From Clostridia bacterium (GTDB taxonomy: Bacteria; Bacillota; Sulfobacillia; SLMV01): a stretch of DNA of 15,813 bases. Positions within the stretch are counted from its first letter, which is position 1. Every line of letters begins with the position of its first letter. The DNA lies in assembly GCA_007136565.1 (NCBI GenBank), contig SLGS01000071.1, forward strand, positions 1-15,813. Reading direction: 5' to 3'. Positions 1-6,937 of the stretch are shown here, piece after piece. The translations under genes and the position numbers were made by a program. A model generated the notes under the pieces. The model was not told where the DNA came from. It searched no databases and saw only the letters and a program-made list of their open reading frames with translations.

Positions 1-632
1 GACAGGCACTGCGGAAGAATGTGCCTCCATATTATGTGCAAATCACTGCAACCCGCGGCCCGCGCACCCTCCACGAACTCCTTGTGCTTGACGGAAAGGG
101 TTTGCCCGCGAACTAGCCTGGCGATCATGGGCCAACCCGCCAGCCCCAGGGCAATGAAAGTGTTGTAAAGCCCGGGCCCCAGCACCGTGACCACCGCCAG
201 GGCGAACAGTAGGTGCGGAAATCCGAACATGATGTTGGTGAGGTTGCTGACTATGTCGTCGACGAAACCCTCCCAGTACCCGGCCACCACACCCAGGGTT
301 ACGCCCAGCATCACGCTGATGCCCTGGACCACCAAGCCCACCGTCAGCGAAATCCTCGTCCCGAATATGATGCGGCTCAATATGCATCTGCCCAGCACGT
401 CGGTGCCCAGGGGGAAGCGCCCCCCGGGGGGGCTGAAGGCATCCCGCAGGGATTCGGCCTCGAAGGGATCGTGCGGAGCCAGTACGGGGGCGAAGATCGC
501 CACGAATACTAGCGCGACCACTATCAACCCGCCCGTGGCGGCGGACCAGCTCGAAACGAATCTCCCGAGGGCACTACGGCGGCGAGGTAGATCGGAGTTT
601 GAAGACGGGCGATGGGTTCCGGGGACTTCCAA
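1..632 (-). CDS. dppC: Peptide ABC transporter permease, DppC/OppC family (partial, 3' end off the left edge)
   Basis: Inner-membrane permease of a dipeptide/oligopeptide/nickel-type importer, predicted to pair with the permease B encoded just upstream. About 210 residues are visible. A first transmembrane segment lies near residues 34-53, followed by the family hallmark PLGTDVLGR (D of the usual LGRD replaced by C), further hydrophobic segments, and an EAA-type loop at the visible end (EGARAAG then HILP) that contacts the ATPase. The start is a TTG at 632: an AGGAGG at 640-645 sits 7 nt upstream, inside the stop region of permease B, and the reading frame is closed further upstream. No ATG fits. 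The two genes are therefore tightly coupled. Family assignment is firm; the substrate is not determined. Confidence 0.93.
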   Translation of the reverse strand, partial: MEVPGTHRPSSNSDLPRRRSALGRFVSSWSAATGGLIVVALVFVAIFAPVLAPHDPFEAESLRDAFSPPGGRFPLGTDVLGRCILSRIIFGTRISLTVGLVVQGISVMLGVTLGVVAGYWEGFVDDIVSNLTNIMFGFPHLLFALAVVTVLGPGLYNTFIALGLAGWPMIARLVRGQTLSVKHKEFVEGARAAGCSDLHIIWRHILPQCL

Positions 633-643
633 TCAACTTCCTC

Positions 644-1579
644 CTATTCGAAGCGAACCCGCGGATCCAGGTACGCATACATCAGGTCCGTCACCAGGTT
701 AATCCCGACGAAGAGTGCTGCGATCAGGACGAGACACCCCTGTACCGTGGGTAGATCTCTCATGAGAATGGAGTCTATCAGCAGACGTCCCAAACCCGGC
801 CAGGCGAACACCGTCTCGGTGAGAACGGCTCCGCTCAGGAGCCGGCCGACCTGACCACCGACAACCGTAATGACTGGTATCATGGCGTTCTTCAGCGCGT
901 GCTTGTAAACCACTACCCTGCCGCTTAAGCCCTTGGACCTAGCGGTCACGATATAGTCCATTCCCAATACCTCGAGCATCGAGGATCGGGTCACCCTGGC
1001 TATCACGGCGGCGAAACCATAGCCCAGGGCCACCGCCGGCATTATGAGGTATTGAATCCGACCGTCACCCCAACCGGAAGCCGGGAGCCAATTCAGTCGG
1101 ACGGAAAAGAGCAGCATCAGCAACAGGCCGAACCAAAACACCGGCATGGAGGCACCCGCCATGGAGATGACCATGCTCACCGTGTCGATCAACTTACCCC
1201 TGTGCAAGGCGGCCACTATACCGAAGGCCAGGCCGACGAACACCGCAAAGGAGCCGGCCGCCGTGGCCAGCACCGCCGTCGACGGCAATCTCTCTGCGAC
1301 GATGCGGGTTACGGGCTGGTTAAACCTGAGGGAGAAACCGAGATCGCCCCGGACGGCGTTGAGGAGAAACTTGCCGTACCTGATGGGGCCGGGATCATCC
1401 AGGCCATAGTGCTCGATCAGCCTGGCCTCGACTTCCGGTGACATCTGCGCCGTGCGGGGATCCATCATCATGGAAACCGCGCTGCCGGGAACGATGTCCA
1501 TCAATATGAATGCTATCAGGGTGATCCCGATGAGTACCGGGATGCTCTGAAGTACCCTCCTCGCGGCGTAGCGACCCAC
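644..1579 (-). CDS. dppB: Peptide ABC transporter permease, DppB/OppB family
   Basis: Inner-membrane permease of about 311 residues, the usual length. It has the N-terminal helix typical of DppB (RRVLQSIPVLIGITLIAF), a PVFWFGLLLMLLFSV segment, the EAA loop (TARSKGLSGRVVVYKHALKNA with IPV) and the closing signature YLDPRVR. The start is GTG at 1579, preceded by GAGGAGG. It follows the binding-protein gene after a 78-nt gap holding a strong hairpin, and its stop overlaps the ribosome binding site of permease C. It is predicted to form the heterodimeric channel with that protein. Substrate specificity cannot be read from permeases. Confidence 0.95.
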   Translation of the reverse strand: MGRYAARRVLQSIPVLIGITLIAFILMDIVPGSAVSMMMDPRTAQMSPEVEARLIEHYGLDDPGPIRYGKFLLNAVRGDLGFSLRFNQPVTRIVAERLPSTAVLATAAGSFAVFVGLAFGIVAALHRGKLIDTVSMVISMAGASMPVFWFGLLLMLLFSVRLNWLPASGWGDGRIQYLIMPAVALGYGFAAVIARVTRSSMLEVLGMDYIVTARSKGLSGRVVVYKHALKNAMIPVITVVGGQVGRLLSGAVLTETVFAWPGLGRLLIDSILMRDLPTVQGCLVLIAALFVGINLVTDLMYAYLDPRVRFE

Positions 1580-1598
1580 GAGGTTCCTCCTCTCGCGA

Positions 1599-1629
1599 GT
1601 CCGGGAGATCCGCTGGGGATCTCCCGGAC
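1599..1629 (-). terminator. Perfect 13-bp inverted repeat between binding protein and permease B
   Basis: Arms 1599-1611 and 1617-1629 are exact reverse complements (core CCGGGAGATCC) with a 5-nt loop. No T-run follows on the minus strand, so it is a poor intrinsic terminator. In binding-protein transport operons such hairpins usually protect the upstream mRNA or attenuate read-through, giving more binding protein than permease. That role is inferred here. Confidence 0.7.
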
Positions 1630-1657
1630 CGAGTGATTACCCTGGATGATTTTTGTA

Positions 1658-3274
1658 TCAGGGCTCTTTGGTCACGGACCATAGGTCTTGCAGGGCCATG
1701 TCTATGGGCACGGGTTTCAATCCGTGGACCTCATCCGCGTGCATCGTAATGGCCTTATTGTAGTGGAAGAACCATATCGGCGCATCCCGGACGATCTTGG
1801 CCTCCGCCTCTCTCACCAGCTCCACCATCTCGTCCTCGTCGCTGGTCCTGCGGGCGCGGTTGAGAAGATCGTCCAACTCATCGCTCCAATAGCGATTTGT
1901 CGTCGATGCGAGGACGGAGTGGAATCTCCATAGATACGTGACCGGGTGAGCATCACCGCCGGTGGAGTAGATGTAAGCCGTGTAGTCCCCGGCGCGAAGG
2001 CGATCGTAAAGCACGCCGGTATCCATGGTCTCCGGCTTCAGCCTGATGCCGACGTCATTGAGGTATGGCATCAGGGCCTCCACGATCGGCAGCCCCCACT
2101 CGGGGTGTTCGCTGGTCATTATCGGTACTTCGATGCCATCTTCGTAGCCGGCCTCCGCCAGGAGTTCCCTGGCCCTATCGGGATCGTATGAGTATCCCTC
2201 GAGATCCGGGTCGAACGCGAAACTCGACGAGGGCAAATACCCGACCGCGGGAACACCCTTGCCGCCCAGGACAACCTCTATGATCGTTTCGGTGTCGATG
2301 GCGTGGTTGAAGGCCTGTCGAACGCGAACATCGTCGAAGGGTTCGTTCTCGCAGTGGAACCCCACGTGTCGCGTGAAGAACTCGGCGACCTCTATGAGGT
2401 TATCCGAGTACTCCGGGTGATCCCTGTACTTGCGATAGATCGACGCGGGAGCGATGAAGGCGTCCAGGTTACCGGCCAGGAATTCAGCCTCCTTGGTCGC
2501 CGCCTCGCTGATGACCCGGAAAGTAACACCGTCCAGTTCCGCCCGTCCCCGGTAGTAGTCTTCGAAGGCCACGAGTTCGACGCGATCATCCTTGACCCAG
2601 GACTGAAACTCGAAAGGTCCACTCCCGACCGGCTCGTGTCCGAAATCGCTACCCAATTCCTCCACGACCTCGGAGGGAACCACGGCGGCGGCCGGAAAGG
2701 CCAGTAGACTCAAAAAGGAACTATCGGGCTCTTCCCTGGTTATCTCGAGCGTATAATCGTCGAGTACCCGCAACCCCGCTATGTGATCGGCCTCGCCGCG
2801 CTCAAACTCCGCTTTGCCGACGACTCCGTCGAGGTAATGGGCCAGGGGTGAAGCGTTGGCGGGATTGGAAAGCCGCTCGAAGGAGTAGACGAAATCCTCC
2901 GCGGTAATCCCCCGTCCATTGTGAAACACCGCGTCGTCGCGGAGGTGGAATGTATACGTGAGACCGTCGGGCCCGACTTCCCAATCGTGGGCGATGGCCG
3001 GGATGACTTCCGCGGTTTCCGGGTCGTGCGCCACCAGTCCATCGAAGATATTCATGGTAACGGACATGGCACCCATGCGCCCCCTCACTATGGGATCCAG
3101 GTTCTCGGGGTCACCGTAGGGGGCGTCGCGCACGAATATGTTGTCACCAGTTTCGGGGACTTGTGGTTCTTCTTCGGCCGGGGTCTCGAAATCGGGACCA
3201 CCGCAGGCCGTCGCGAGAATCATCGTAGCCACGATCAGCAGTAAAAGGAAAAGGTTCGTAACGCGTCGATTCAT
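1658..3274 (-). CDS. dppA: Peptide-binding lipoprotein, ABC substrate-binding protein family 5 (SBP_bac_5)
   Basis: Extracytoplasmic substrate-binding protein that delivers ligand to the DppBC channel. It has 538 residues, the normal size. A lipoprotein signal (basic MNRR, hydrophobic run, lipobox LATAC with Cys24) is followed by an acidic linker. Family-5 features are NLDP, the hydrophobic/charged FHLRDDAVFHNGRGITAEDFVYSFER block near residues 110-135, the PVGSGPF motif, and VRQAFNHAIDTETI. The ATG at 3274 has a GGAGGGAAG ribosome site 5-10 nt upstream. It is the first gene of the transporter set, 133 nt downstream of lepB on the same strand. The ligand could be a peptide, nickel chelate or glycan; the family alone does not decide. 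Confidence 0.95.
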   Translation of the reverse strand: MNRRVTNLFLLLLIVATMILATACGGPDFETPAEEEPQVPETGDNIFVRDAPYGDPENLDPIVRGRMGAMSVTMNIFDGLVAHDPETAEVIPAIAHDWEVGPDGLTYTFHLRDDAVFHNGRGITAEDFVYSFERLSNPANASPLAHYLDGVVGKAEFERGEADHIAGLRVLDDYTLEITREEPDSSFLSLLAFPAAAVVPSEVVEELGSDFGHEPVGSGPFEFQSWVKDDRVELVAFEDYYRGRAELDGVTFRVISEAATKEAEFLAGNLDAFIAPASIYRKYRDHPEYSDNLIEVAEFFTRHVGFHCENEPFDDVRVRQAFNHAIDTETIIEVVLGGKGVPAVGYLPSSSFAFDPDLEGYSYDPDRARELLAEAGYEDGIEVPIMTSEHPEWGLPIVEALMPYLNDVGIRLKPETMDTGVLYDRLRAGDYTAYIYSTGGDAHPVTYLWRFHSVLASTTNRYWSDELDDLLNRARRTSDEDEMVELVREAEAKIVRDAPIWFFHYNKAITMHADEVHGLKPVPIDMALQDLWSVTKEP

Positions 3275-3376
3275 ATTTTCTTCCCTCCATGTCGGTGCAG
3301 ACCGCCGGGGAATCCACCCTGGCGCTGGATCCGATCGCTCCGATTTGAGCCGGAATCACGCTCCGCGATAGCACCG

Positions 3377-3391
3377 CGGCGTGAGACGCCG
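3377..3391 (-). terminator. Short hairpin downstream of lepB
   Basis: CGGCGT and ACGCCG arms (3377-3382, 3386-3391) with a 3-nt loop lie 17 nt after the lepB stop codon. The stem is only 6 bp and no T-run follows on the minus strand. It is at best a weak terminator, and lepB could read through into the transporter genes. Confidence 0.3.
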
Positions 3392-3407
3392 TTGTTCACC
3401 AGCGCTC

Positions 3408-4109
3408 CTACCCGGCCGGGAGTGGCACGGTTACTGAAAGGCCTTCCCCAGTCGGCGGCTGTGAAACGGAACCCGGGCTCTCGAGCACCCTGTGAAAGCT
3501 ATCCGGCGGCCAAAAGACCAGCATTGCCATACCCCGGATATCCCTTATGGGCACCGAACCAAAATATCGACTGTCCCAACTGTTTGCCCTGTTGTCGCCG
3601 AGGACGAATACCGAACCCGCGGGAATCCTCTGAGGCGGCAGGCTGTCGTTGCCGGGATTGATGATGTATTCCTCCTCCAGGACATCACCATCGAGTATGA
3701 CCCGGCCCTGGCGGATCTCCAGGGTTTGCCCCTCGACGGCGACAACCCTCTTGACTAGGCTTCGGTTATCCCGACCCGGCTCGCCGAATACCACGACTTC
3801 CCCGGGGACGGGGCGCCTCAGGTGATAGGTGATCTTGTTGACCAACAGGCGCTCTCCCTGGTGAAGGGAGGGTTCCATCGACGGTCCGTCGATCAAATAG
3901 GTGTCGATGAGGAAAAAGCGCAGGACGAAAGCCAAGAAGATCGCCAGCACCAACGTCTGGGCAACCTCGCGCAATACCCTGCCCCAGGCTGTGCCCTCGG
4001 GCATGACGGCGATGTTATCCGGCCCAGCCGGATCTTCCTCGTGGGAGATGGTACCGACGACGGGTTCGCGGTCCAGATGGATCAATCCTCTCGATGGGTG
4101 CTTAGTCAA
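3408..4109 (-). CDS. lepB: Signal peptidase I (type I leader peptidase)
   Basis: Membrane-bound serine/lysine protease that removes Sec and Tat signal peptides on the outer face of the membrane. One transmembrane segment (near residues 50-68, TLVLAIFLAFVLRFFLI) precedes the box with catalytic Ser77 (DGPSMEPSL). General-base Lys120 lies in SLVKRVVAVEG, and box E is GDNRANSWDSRYFG near 171-184. The conserved domains are complete, and a tail of about 30 residues follows. The start is uncertain. TTG at 4109 gives 233 residues but lacks a good ribosome site. ATG at 4004 gives 198 residues with the usual short cytosolic N-terminus, also without a strong ribosome site. A possible extended -10 box just upstream favours a start downstream of 4106. 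Confidence 0.93.
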   Translation of the reverse strand: MTKHPSRGLIHLDREPVVGTISHEEDPAGPDNIAVMPEGTAWGRVLREVAQTLVLAIFLAFVLRFFLIDTYLIDGPSMEPSLHQGERLLVNKITYHLRRPVPGEVVVFGEPGRDNRSLVKRVVAVEGQTLEIRQGRVILDGDVLEEEYIINPGNDSLPPQRIPAGSVFVLGDNRANSWDSRYFGSVPIRDIRGMAMLVFWPPDSFHRVLESPGSVSQPPTGEGLSVTVPLPAG

Positions 4110-4112
4110 CTC

Positions 4113-4121
4113 ATTCTACCA
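4113..4121 (-). promoter_or_regulatory. Possible extended -10 promoter of lepB
   Basis: On the minus strand the bases read TGGTAGAAT, matching the extended -10 pattern TGnTATAAT at one mismatch. No good -35 box is seen. Transcription would begin near 4106, which is inside the longest lepB reading frame, so promoter and TTG start at 4109 are mutually exclusive. Confidence 0.4.
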
Positions 4122-4219
4122 CTTATGCGCTCATCCTTTGTATGGAACGATGGAGGTTATCGATGGTTCCGAAGAGAACAACATGAGTCGACCACCGCGA
4201 AGCGTCGAAGGGAGAAGAA

Positions 4220-5413
4220 ATGTCCAACAAGTTCGATGACATAATGCGATCTGCCCGCGCCCTCGAACCAGAGCTACGCCAAATCCGGGAGCATTTTCAC
4301 CGTCATCCCGAGCTGAGTGGCGAGGAATACCACACCAGCGAGGAAATCAGTCGACGGCTCGAGGCGGCGGGTTGCGAAATAATGGACCTGGGCCTCGATA
4401 CGGGCGTTGTCGCCCGGCTGCCCGGAAAGCCCGGCGAACCGGTCATCGCCCTGAGGGCCGACATCGATGCCCTCCCGTTGACGGAACGCACTGGTCTTCC
4501 GTACGAAAGCGAGTCGTCCGGCCTCATGCACGCCTGCGGACACGACGCCCACATATCCTGGGGGCTCGGGGCCGCCCTAATCCTCGCCTCCATGGAGGAT
4601 CGCCCCCCGGGAGAGATACGTTTCCTGTTTCAACCTTCCGAGGAGAAAACTTCCGGCGCCAGGGTATTGGTGGATGCCGGCGCCCTCCGGGGAGTGGATT
4701 ACGTATTCGGCGGCCACAATAAGCCCGACCTCCCCTCCGGCGTCGTGGGGATCTCCGAGGGGTACTTGATGGCATCATCGGGACGGTTCTCCTTCAGGGT
4801 CGTCGGAAAGGGCGGACACGGAGCCATACCGCACCTGACGATCGATCCCATGCCCGCCGTCGGCTCCATAATATCCGGGATCCAAAGCATAGTGGCGAGA
4901 AACGTCAACCCCCTCGACTCCGCCGTCATATCGGTGGGCGCCATTCACTCGGGCACCGCCGGGAACATCATCCCACCCGACGCCGAGATCGCGGGCACCA
5001 TGAGATCCTTCCGACCCGAGGTGGGAGACCTCATCGAGACCAGGCTTCGCGACTTGGTGAACGGCGCCGCGGCCACCCACGGTTGCTCTGTAGAGTGGCT
5101 CGCGCTCGAACGCGGTGTATCCGCCGTAAACAACCATCCCGAAGCGACTCGAATTGCCCGCGCTTCGGTCTCCGATCTCCTGGGCGAAGAGAAGATCGTG
5201 GAAGCCGTACCGGTGATGGCCTCCGAGGACTTCTCGGTGTACCAGGAGCGGGTGCCCGGCTGCTTCTTGTGGATTGGCAGCGGACATCCGGATCGCCTCG
5301 ATGGACCCGGCTGGCATCATCCGGAATTCGCCGCCGATCCCGACTGTATACCCGTCGGTGCCGCGATACTCGCATCCGCGGCCGTCGGTGCCATGACGAG
5401 AACCGTCGAATAG
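4220..5413 (+). CDS. M20 family metallo-amidohydrolase (N-acyl-L-amino acid / hippurate-type, subfamily M20D)
   Basis: Cytosolic binuclear-metal hydrolase that cleaves N-acyl amino acids, IAA-amino-acid-like conjugates or small peptides. It has 397 residues, the family length. The catalytic domain shows RADIDALPL (78-86), the metal-binding MHACGHDAH (Cys106, His108), QPSEE (catalytic and metal Glu141/Glu142) and GGHN (His166). The dimerisation insert begins near GRFSFRVVGKGGHG (188-201), and the last metal ligand is in GWHHPEF (366-367). ATG at 4220 follows GAAGGGAGAAG. It is divergent from lepB (110 nt apart) and lies between two peptide-transport sets, suggesting that it processes imported acylated amino acids or peptides. 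The exact substrate is not readable. Confidence 0.93.
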   Translation: MSNKFDDIMRSARALEPELRQIREHFHRHPELSGEEYHTSEEISRRLEAAGCEIMDLGLDTGVVARLPGKPGEPVIALRADIDALPLTERTGLPYESESSGLMHACGHDAHISWGLGAALILASMEDRPPGEIRFLFQPSEEKTSGARVLVDAGALRGVDYVFGGHNKPDLPSGVVGISEGYLMASSGRFSFRVVGKGGHGAIPHLTIDPMPAVGSIISGIQSIVARNVNPLDSAVISVGAIHSGTAGNIIPPDAEIAGTMRSFRPEVGDLIETRLRDLVNGAAATHGCSVEWLALERGVSAVNNHPEATRIARASVSDLLGEEKIVEAVPVMASEDFSVYQERVPGCFLWIGSGHPDRLDGPGWHHPEFAADPDCIPVGAAILASAAVGAMTRTVE

Positions 5414-5438
5414 TATTCGGCGGGAACCAGGTCACGGT

Positions 5439-5475
5439 ATTGGGGGCGGTGCATTGTAAATGACCCGCCCCCAAT
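5439..5475 (+). repeat. 11-bp perfect inverted repeat overlapping the next promoter
   Basis: Arms 5439-5449 and 5465-5475 (ATTGGGGGCGG and its reverse complement) are separated by 15 nt. It lies 26 nt after the amidohydrolase stop and could be its terminator, but no T-run follows. The right arm touches the extended -10 at 5475-5483 and the spacer holds a -35-like TTGTAA, so it may instead be an operator. Confidence 0.6.
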
Positions 5476-5483
5476 GCTAAGAT
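5454..5483 (+). promoter_or_regulatory. Extended -10 promoter for the riboswitch leader
   Basis: A TTGTAA at 5454-5459 and TAAGAT at 5478-5483 are 18 nt apart, and a TGC at 5475-5477 makes an extended -10. Predicted transcription start is near 5490, about 20 nt before the aptamer. Position fits a dedicated promoter for the OadB-like gene. Confidence 0.5.
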
Positions 5484-5508
5484 CAGCTCGTATCGTAATC
5501 ACCCTCAT

Positions 5509-5603
5509 CGAGGGGGAGTAGCCAGGTCTATCGACCCGATGCGGCCGTCAACACGGCTAACGCCCGGTCCATCGGCTCGCTTTGCGGGCAGGCGAGACCT
5601 TCG
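5509..5603 (+). promoter_or_regulatory. yybP-ykoY (Mn2+-sensing) riboswitch aptamer
   Basis: The conserved elements occur in family order. GGGGAGTAGCC lies at 5513-5523, CCGTCAAC at 5545-5552, and GGCGAGACC, the 3' partner, at 5591-5599. Stems seen by eye: P1 CGAGGG 5509-5514 with CCTTCG 5598-5603 (one G-U); GCC 5521-5523 with GGC 5591-5593; a small GGTC/GACC hairpin at 5525-5536; CCGATG 5536-5541 with CATCGG 5570-5575; and a hairpin CTCGC-TTT-GCGGG at 5576-5588 just before the 3' strand. This is the layout of characterised manganese riboswitches, whose asymmetric loops between GGGAGUAG and GCRAGACC hold the metal site. Established members turn on Mn2+ export genes. Class assigned from memory of the consensus, not by covariance search. 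Confidence 0.85.
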
Positions 5604-5627
5604 CATGTGGAAGGTCTCGTGCTTTTC
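5593..5627 (+). terminator. Intrinsic terminator of the Mn2+-type riboswitch expression platform
   Basis: CGAGACCTTC (5593-5602) pairs perfectly with GAAGGTCTCG (5610-5619), loop 7 nt, followed by TGCTTTTCC. Its left arm is the 3' strand of aptamer stem P1 (5598-5603), so aptamer folding and termination exclude each other. Ligand binding should therefore switch the downstream gene on. Confidence 0.85.
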
Positions 5628-5653
5628 CGAAAAGCGGAAGGAGAATGTTGTCG

Positions 5654-6760
5654 ATGGATCTGATCTTCGAAGGCCTTACCTCGTTCACCCCGGGACACGG
5701 CTTGATGATGATGGTCGCGGGGGCACTCATCTACCTCGGAATAGCGAAAAAGTACGAACCTCTCCTTCTTCTGCCCATAGGCTTCGGCGCCCTGTTGGCC
5801 AATATCCCACTGTCCGTCGCCACGGGGCCGGAGGGTTGGTTGACCCGGATCTACGAAATCGGGATTCTAAGCGAGCTCTTCCCCATACTCCTGTTCATCG
5901 GCATAGGAGCCATGATGGACTTCGGTCCCCTCCTGTCCCGACCGATAACCGTCTTCTACGGGGCCGCGGCACAAATCGGCATATTCATCACCGTAATGCT
6001 GTCTTTGGCCTTCGGGTTTTCCCTCAACGAGTCGGTGTCCATAGGGATCATCGGTGCCGCCGACGGACCCACCTCCATATACGTGTCGGCGAAGCTCGCA
6101 CCCCACTACCTATCGGCGATCTCCGTGGCGGCATACTCCTACATGGCCCTGGTCCCTCTGATACAACCCCCCATCATTCGCGCTTTCACCACGCCCGAGG
6201 AAAGGCGCATCAGGGCACCGATCGCGGGAAAGCGAGCCCCGAGAATCGTGCGGATTCTATTCCCGATCGTCGTGACCATTTTGGCTGGGATCGTTACACC
6301 GGTTAGCACGGAACTCATCGGGGCCCTGATGTTCGGCAACCTGATCCGGGAATCGGGTGTGACCGAACGCCTCTCCATGTCCGCCCAAAACGAGCTTTCG
6401 AACCTGGTGACGCTGTTACTCGGGGTCACCATCGGATCCACGATGTCCGCCGACGCCTTCCTCAGATCCGATACCCTGATGATACTCGGGATCGGGCTCG
6501 TGGCCTTCGCCCTGGATACGGCGGGAGGAGTTCTGTTCGCTCGGTTCCTCAACCTGTTCCTAAAGACCAAGATCAATCCTATGATCGGTGCCGCCGGTAT
6601 ATCCGCCTTTCCCATGTCGGCACGGGTAGTCCATCGAGTCGGCCTGGAGGAGGATCCGACGAACTTCTTGCTCATGCAGGCCGCGGGGGCAAACGTCGCG
6701 GGTCAATTGGGTTCGGTGGTGGCCGGTAGCGTACTGCTGACCCTCGTTCTCGGCGGGTGA
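5654..6760 (+). CDS. Sodium-pump decarboxylase beta-subunit family protein (OadB/GcdB/MmdB-like), stand-alone
   Basis: Polytopic elevator-type membrane protein of 368 residues. In known complexes the beta subunit uses decarboxylation of a carboxybiotin carrier to export Na+. Residues matching those implicated in ion handling in Klebsiella OadB are present with near-identical spacing: Asp137 in GAADGPTSIY, Tyr163 in YSYMALVPLIQPP, and Asn308/Gly312/Ser317/Arg324 in the NPMIGAAGISAFPMSAR block. No carboxyltransferase, biotin carrier or gamma subunit lies in the window. The start is ATG 5654 (AAGGAG at 5638-5643, 10 nt away); ATG 5645 is too close to the ribosome site, and the frame upstream to 5582 lies inside the riboswitch. 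Control by a Mn2+-type riboswitch suggests a metal-related role. Family firm, function open. Confidence 0.9.
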   Translation: MDLIFEGLTSFTPGHGLMMMVAGALIYLGIAKKYEPLLLLPIGFGALLANIPLSVATGPEGWLTRIYEIGILSELFPILLFIGIGAMMDFGPLLSRPITVFYGAAAQIGIFITVMLSLAFGFSLNESVSIGIIGAADGPTSIYVSAKLAPHYLSAISVAAYSYMALVPLIQPPIIRAFTTPEERRIRAPIAGKRAPRIVRILFPIVVTILAGIVTPVSTELIGALMFGNLIRESGVTERLSMSAQNELSNLVTLLLGVTIGSTMSADAFLRSDTLMILGIGLVAFALDTAGGVLFARFLNLFLKTKINPMIGAAGISAFPMSARVVHRVGLEEDPTNFLLMQAAGANVAGQLGSVVAGSVLLTLVLGG

Positions 6761-6774
6761 CTACGGGTGACTAC
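6755..6774. repeat. Tandem 10-bp duplication across the OadB-like stop codon
   Basis: GGGTGACTAC is present twice without interruption (6755-6764 and 6765-6774). The first copy contains the TGA stop codon at 6758-6760. This is probably a slippage duplication. Confidence 0.8.
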
Positions 6775-6808
6775 AGGTGGGAAAACCGACGCCGTCGTAA
6801 CCGTACAT

Positions 6809-6859
6809 TCCCGGCGGGAACTCTTCACAGCGCCCCCCGGCCGGGACGCACGCCCTTTT
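6809..6859 (+). terminator. Probable terminator of the OadB-like gene
   Basis: TCCCGGCGGG (6809-6818) pairs with CCCGGCCGGGA (6836-6846) with one bulged G, and a CTTTTA tract follows at 6855-6860, about 10 nt from the stem. Loop and gap are longer than ideal, so confidence is moderate. Confidence 0.5.
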
Positions 6860-6894
6860 ATCGCTACATATCGGCGCGGGGGCGCGAGGTGAAA

Positions 6895-6928
6895 GGGGAC
6901 CGGATCCGAAGGCCTCGGATCGATCCCC
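6895..6928 (-). terminator. Hairpin terminator of the second peptide-transporter operon
   Basis: An outer GGGGA/TCCCC and inner GATCCGA/TCGGATC stem (6903-6909 with 6915-6921) lie just past the stop of the last permease gene. On the minus strand the stem is followed by TTTC. It sits between convergent genes and could act from both sides. Confidence 0.6.
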
Positions 6929-6937
6929 TTCGATACA

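Noticed and set aside
187..702. Plus-strand open frame of 171 codons at the left end
   Set aside because: It is antisense to the permease genes, which show clear DppC and DppB signatures; the shadow product is low-complexity and polar.
3275..3407. Possible riboswitch or T-box in the leader of the first binding-protein gene
   Set aside because: Only 133 nt, no recognisable conserved core and no terminator with T-run were found.
5582..5653. Upstream extension of the OadB-like protein from ATG 5582
   Set aside because: That start lies inside the aptamer and terminator, has no ribosome site and adds a hydrophilic arginine-rich tail foreign to the family.
5539..6306. Long plus-strand open frame of 255 codons overlapping the OadB-like gene
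   Set aside because: It is an out-of-frame shadow: arginine- and histidine-rich, no ribosome site, crossing the riboswitch, while the overlapping frame has clear family motifs.
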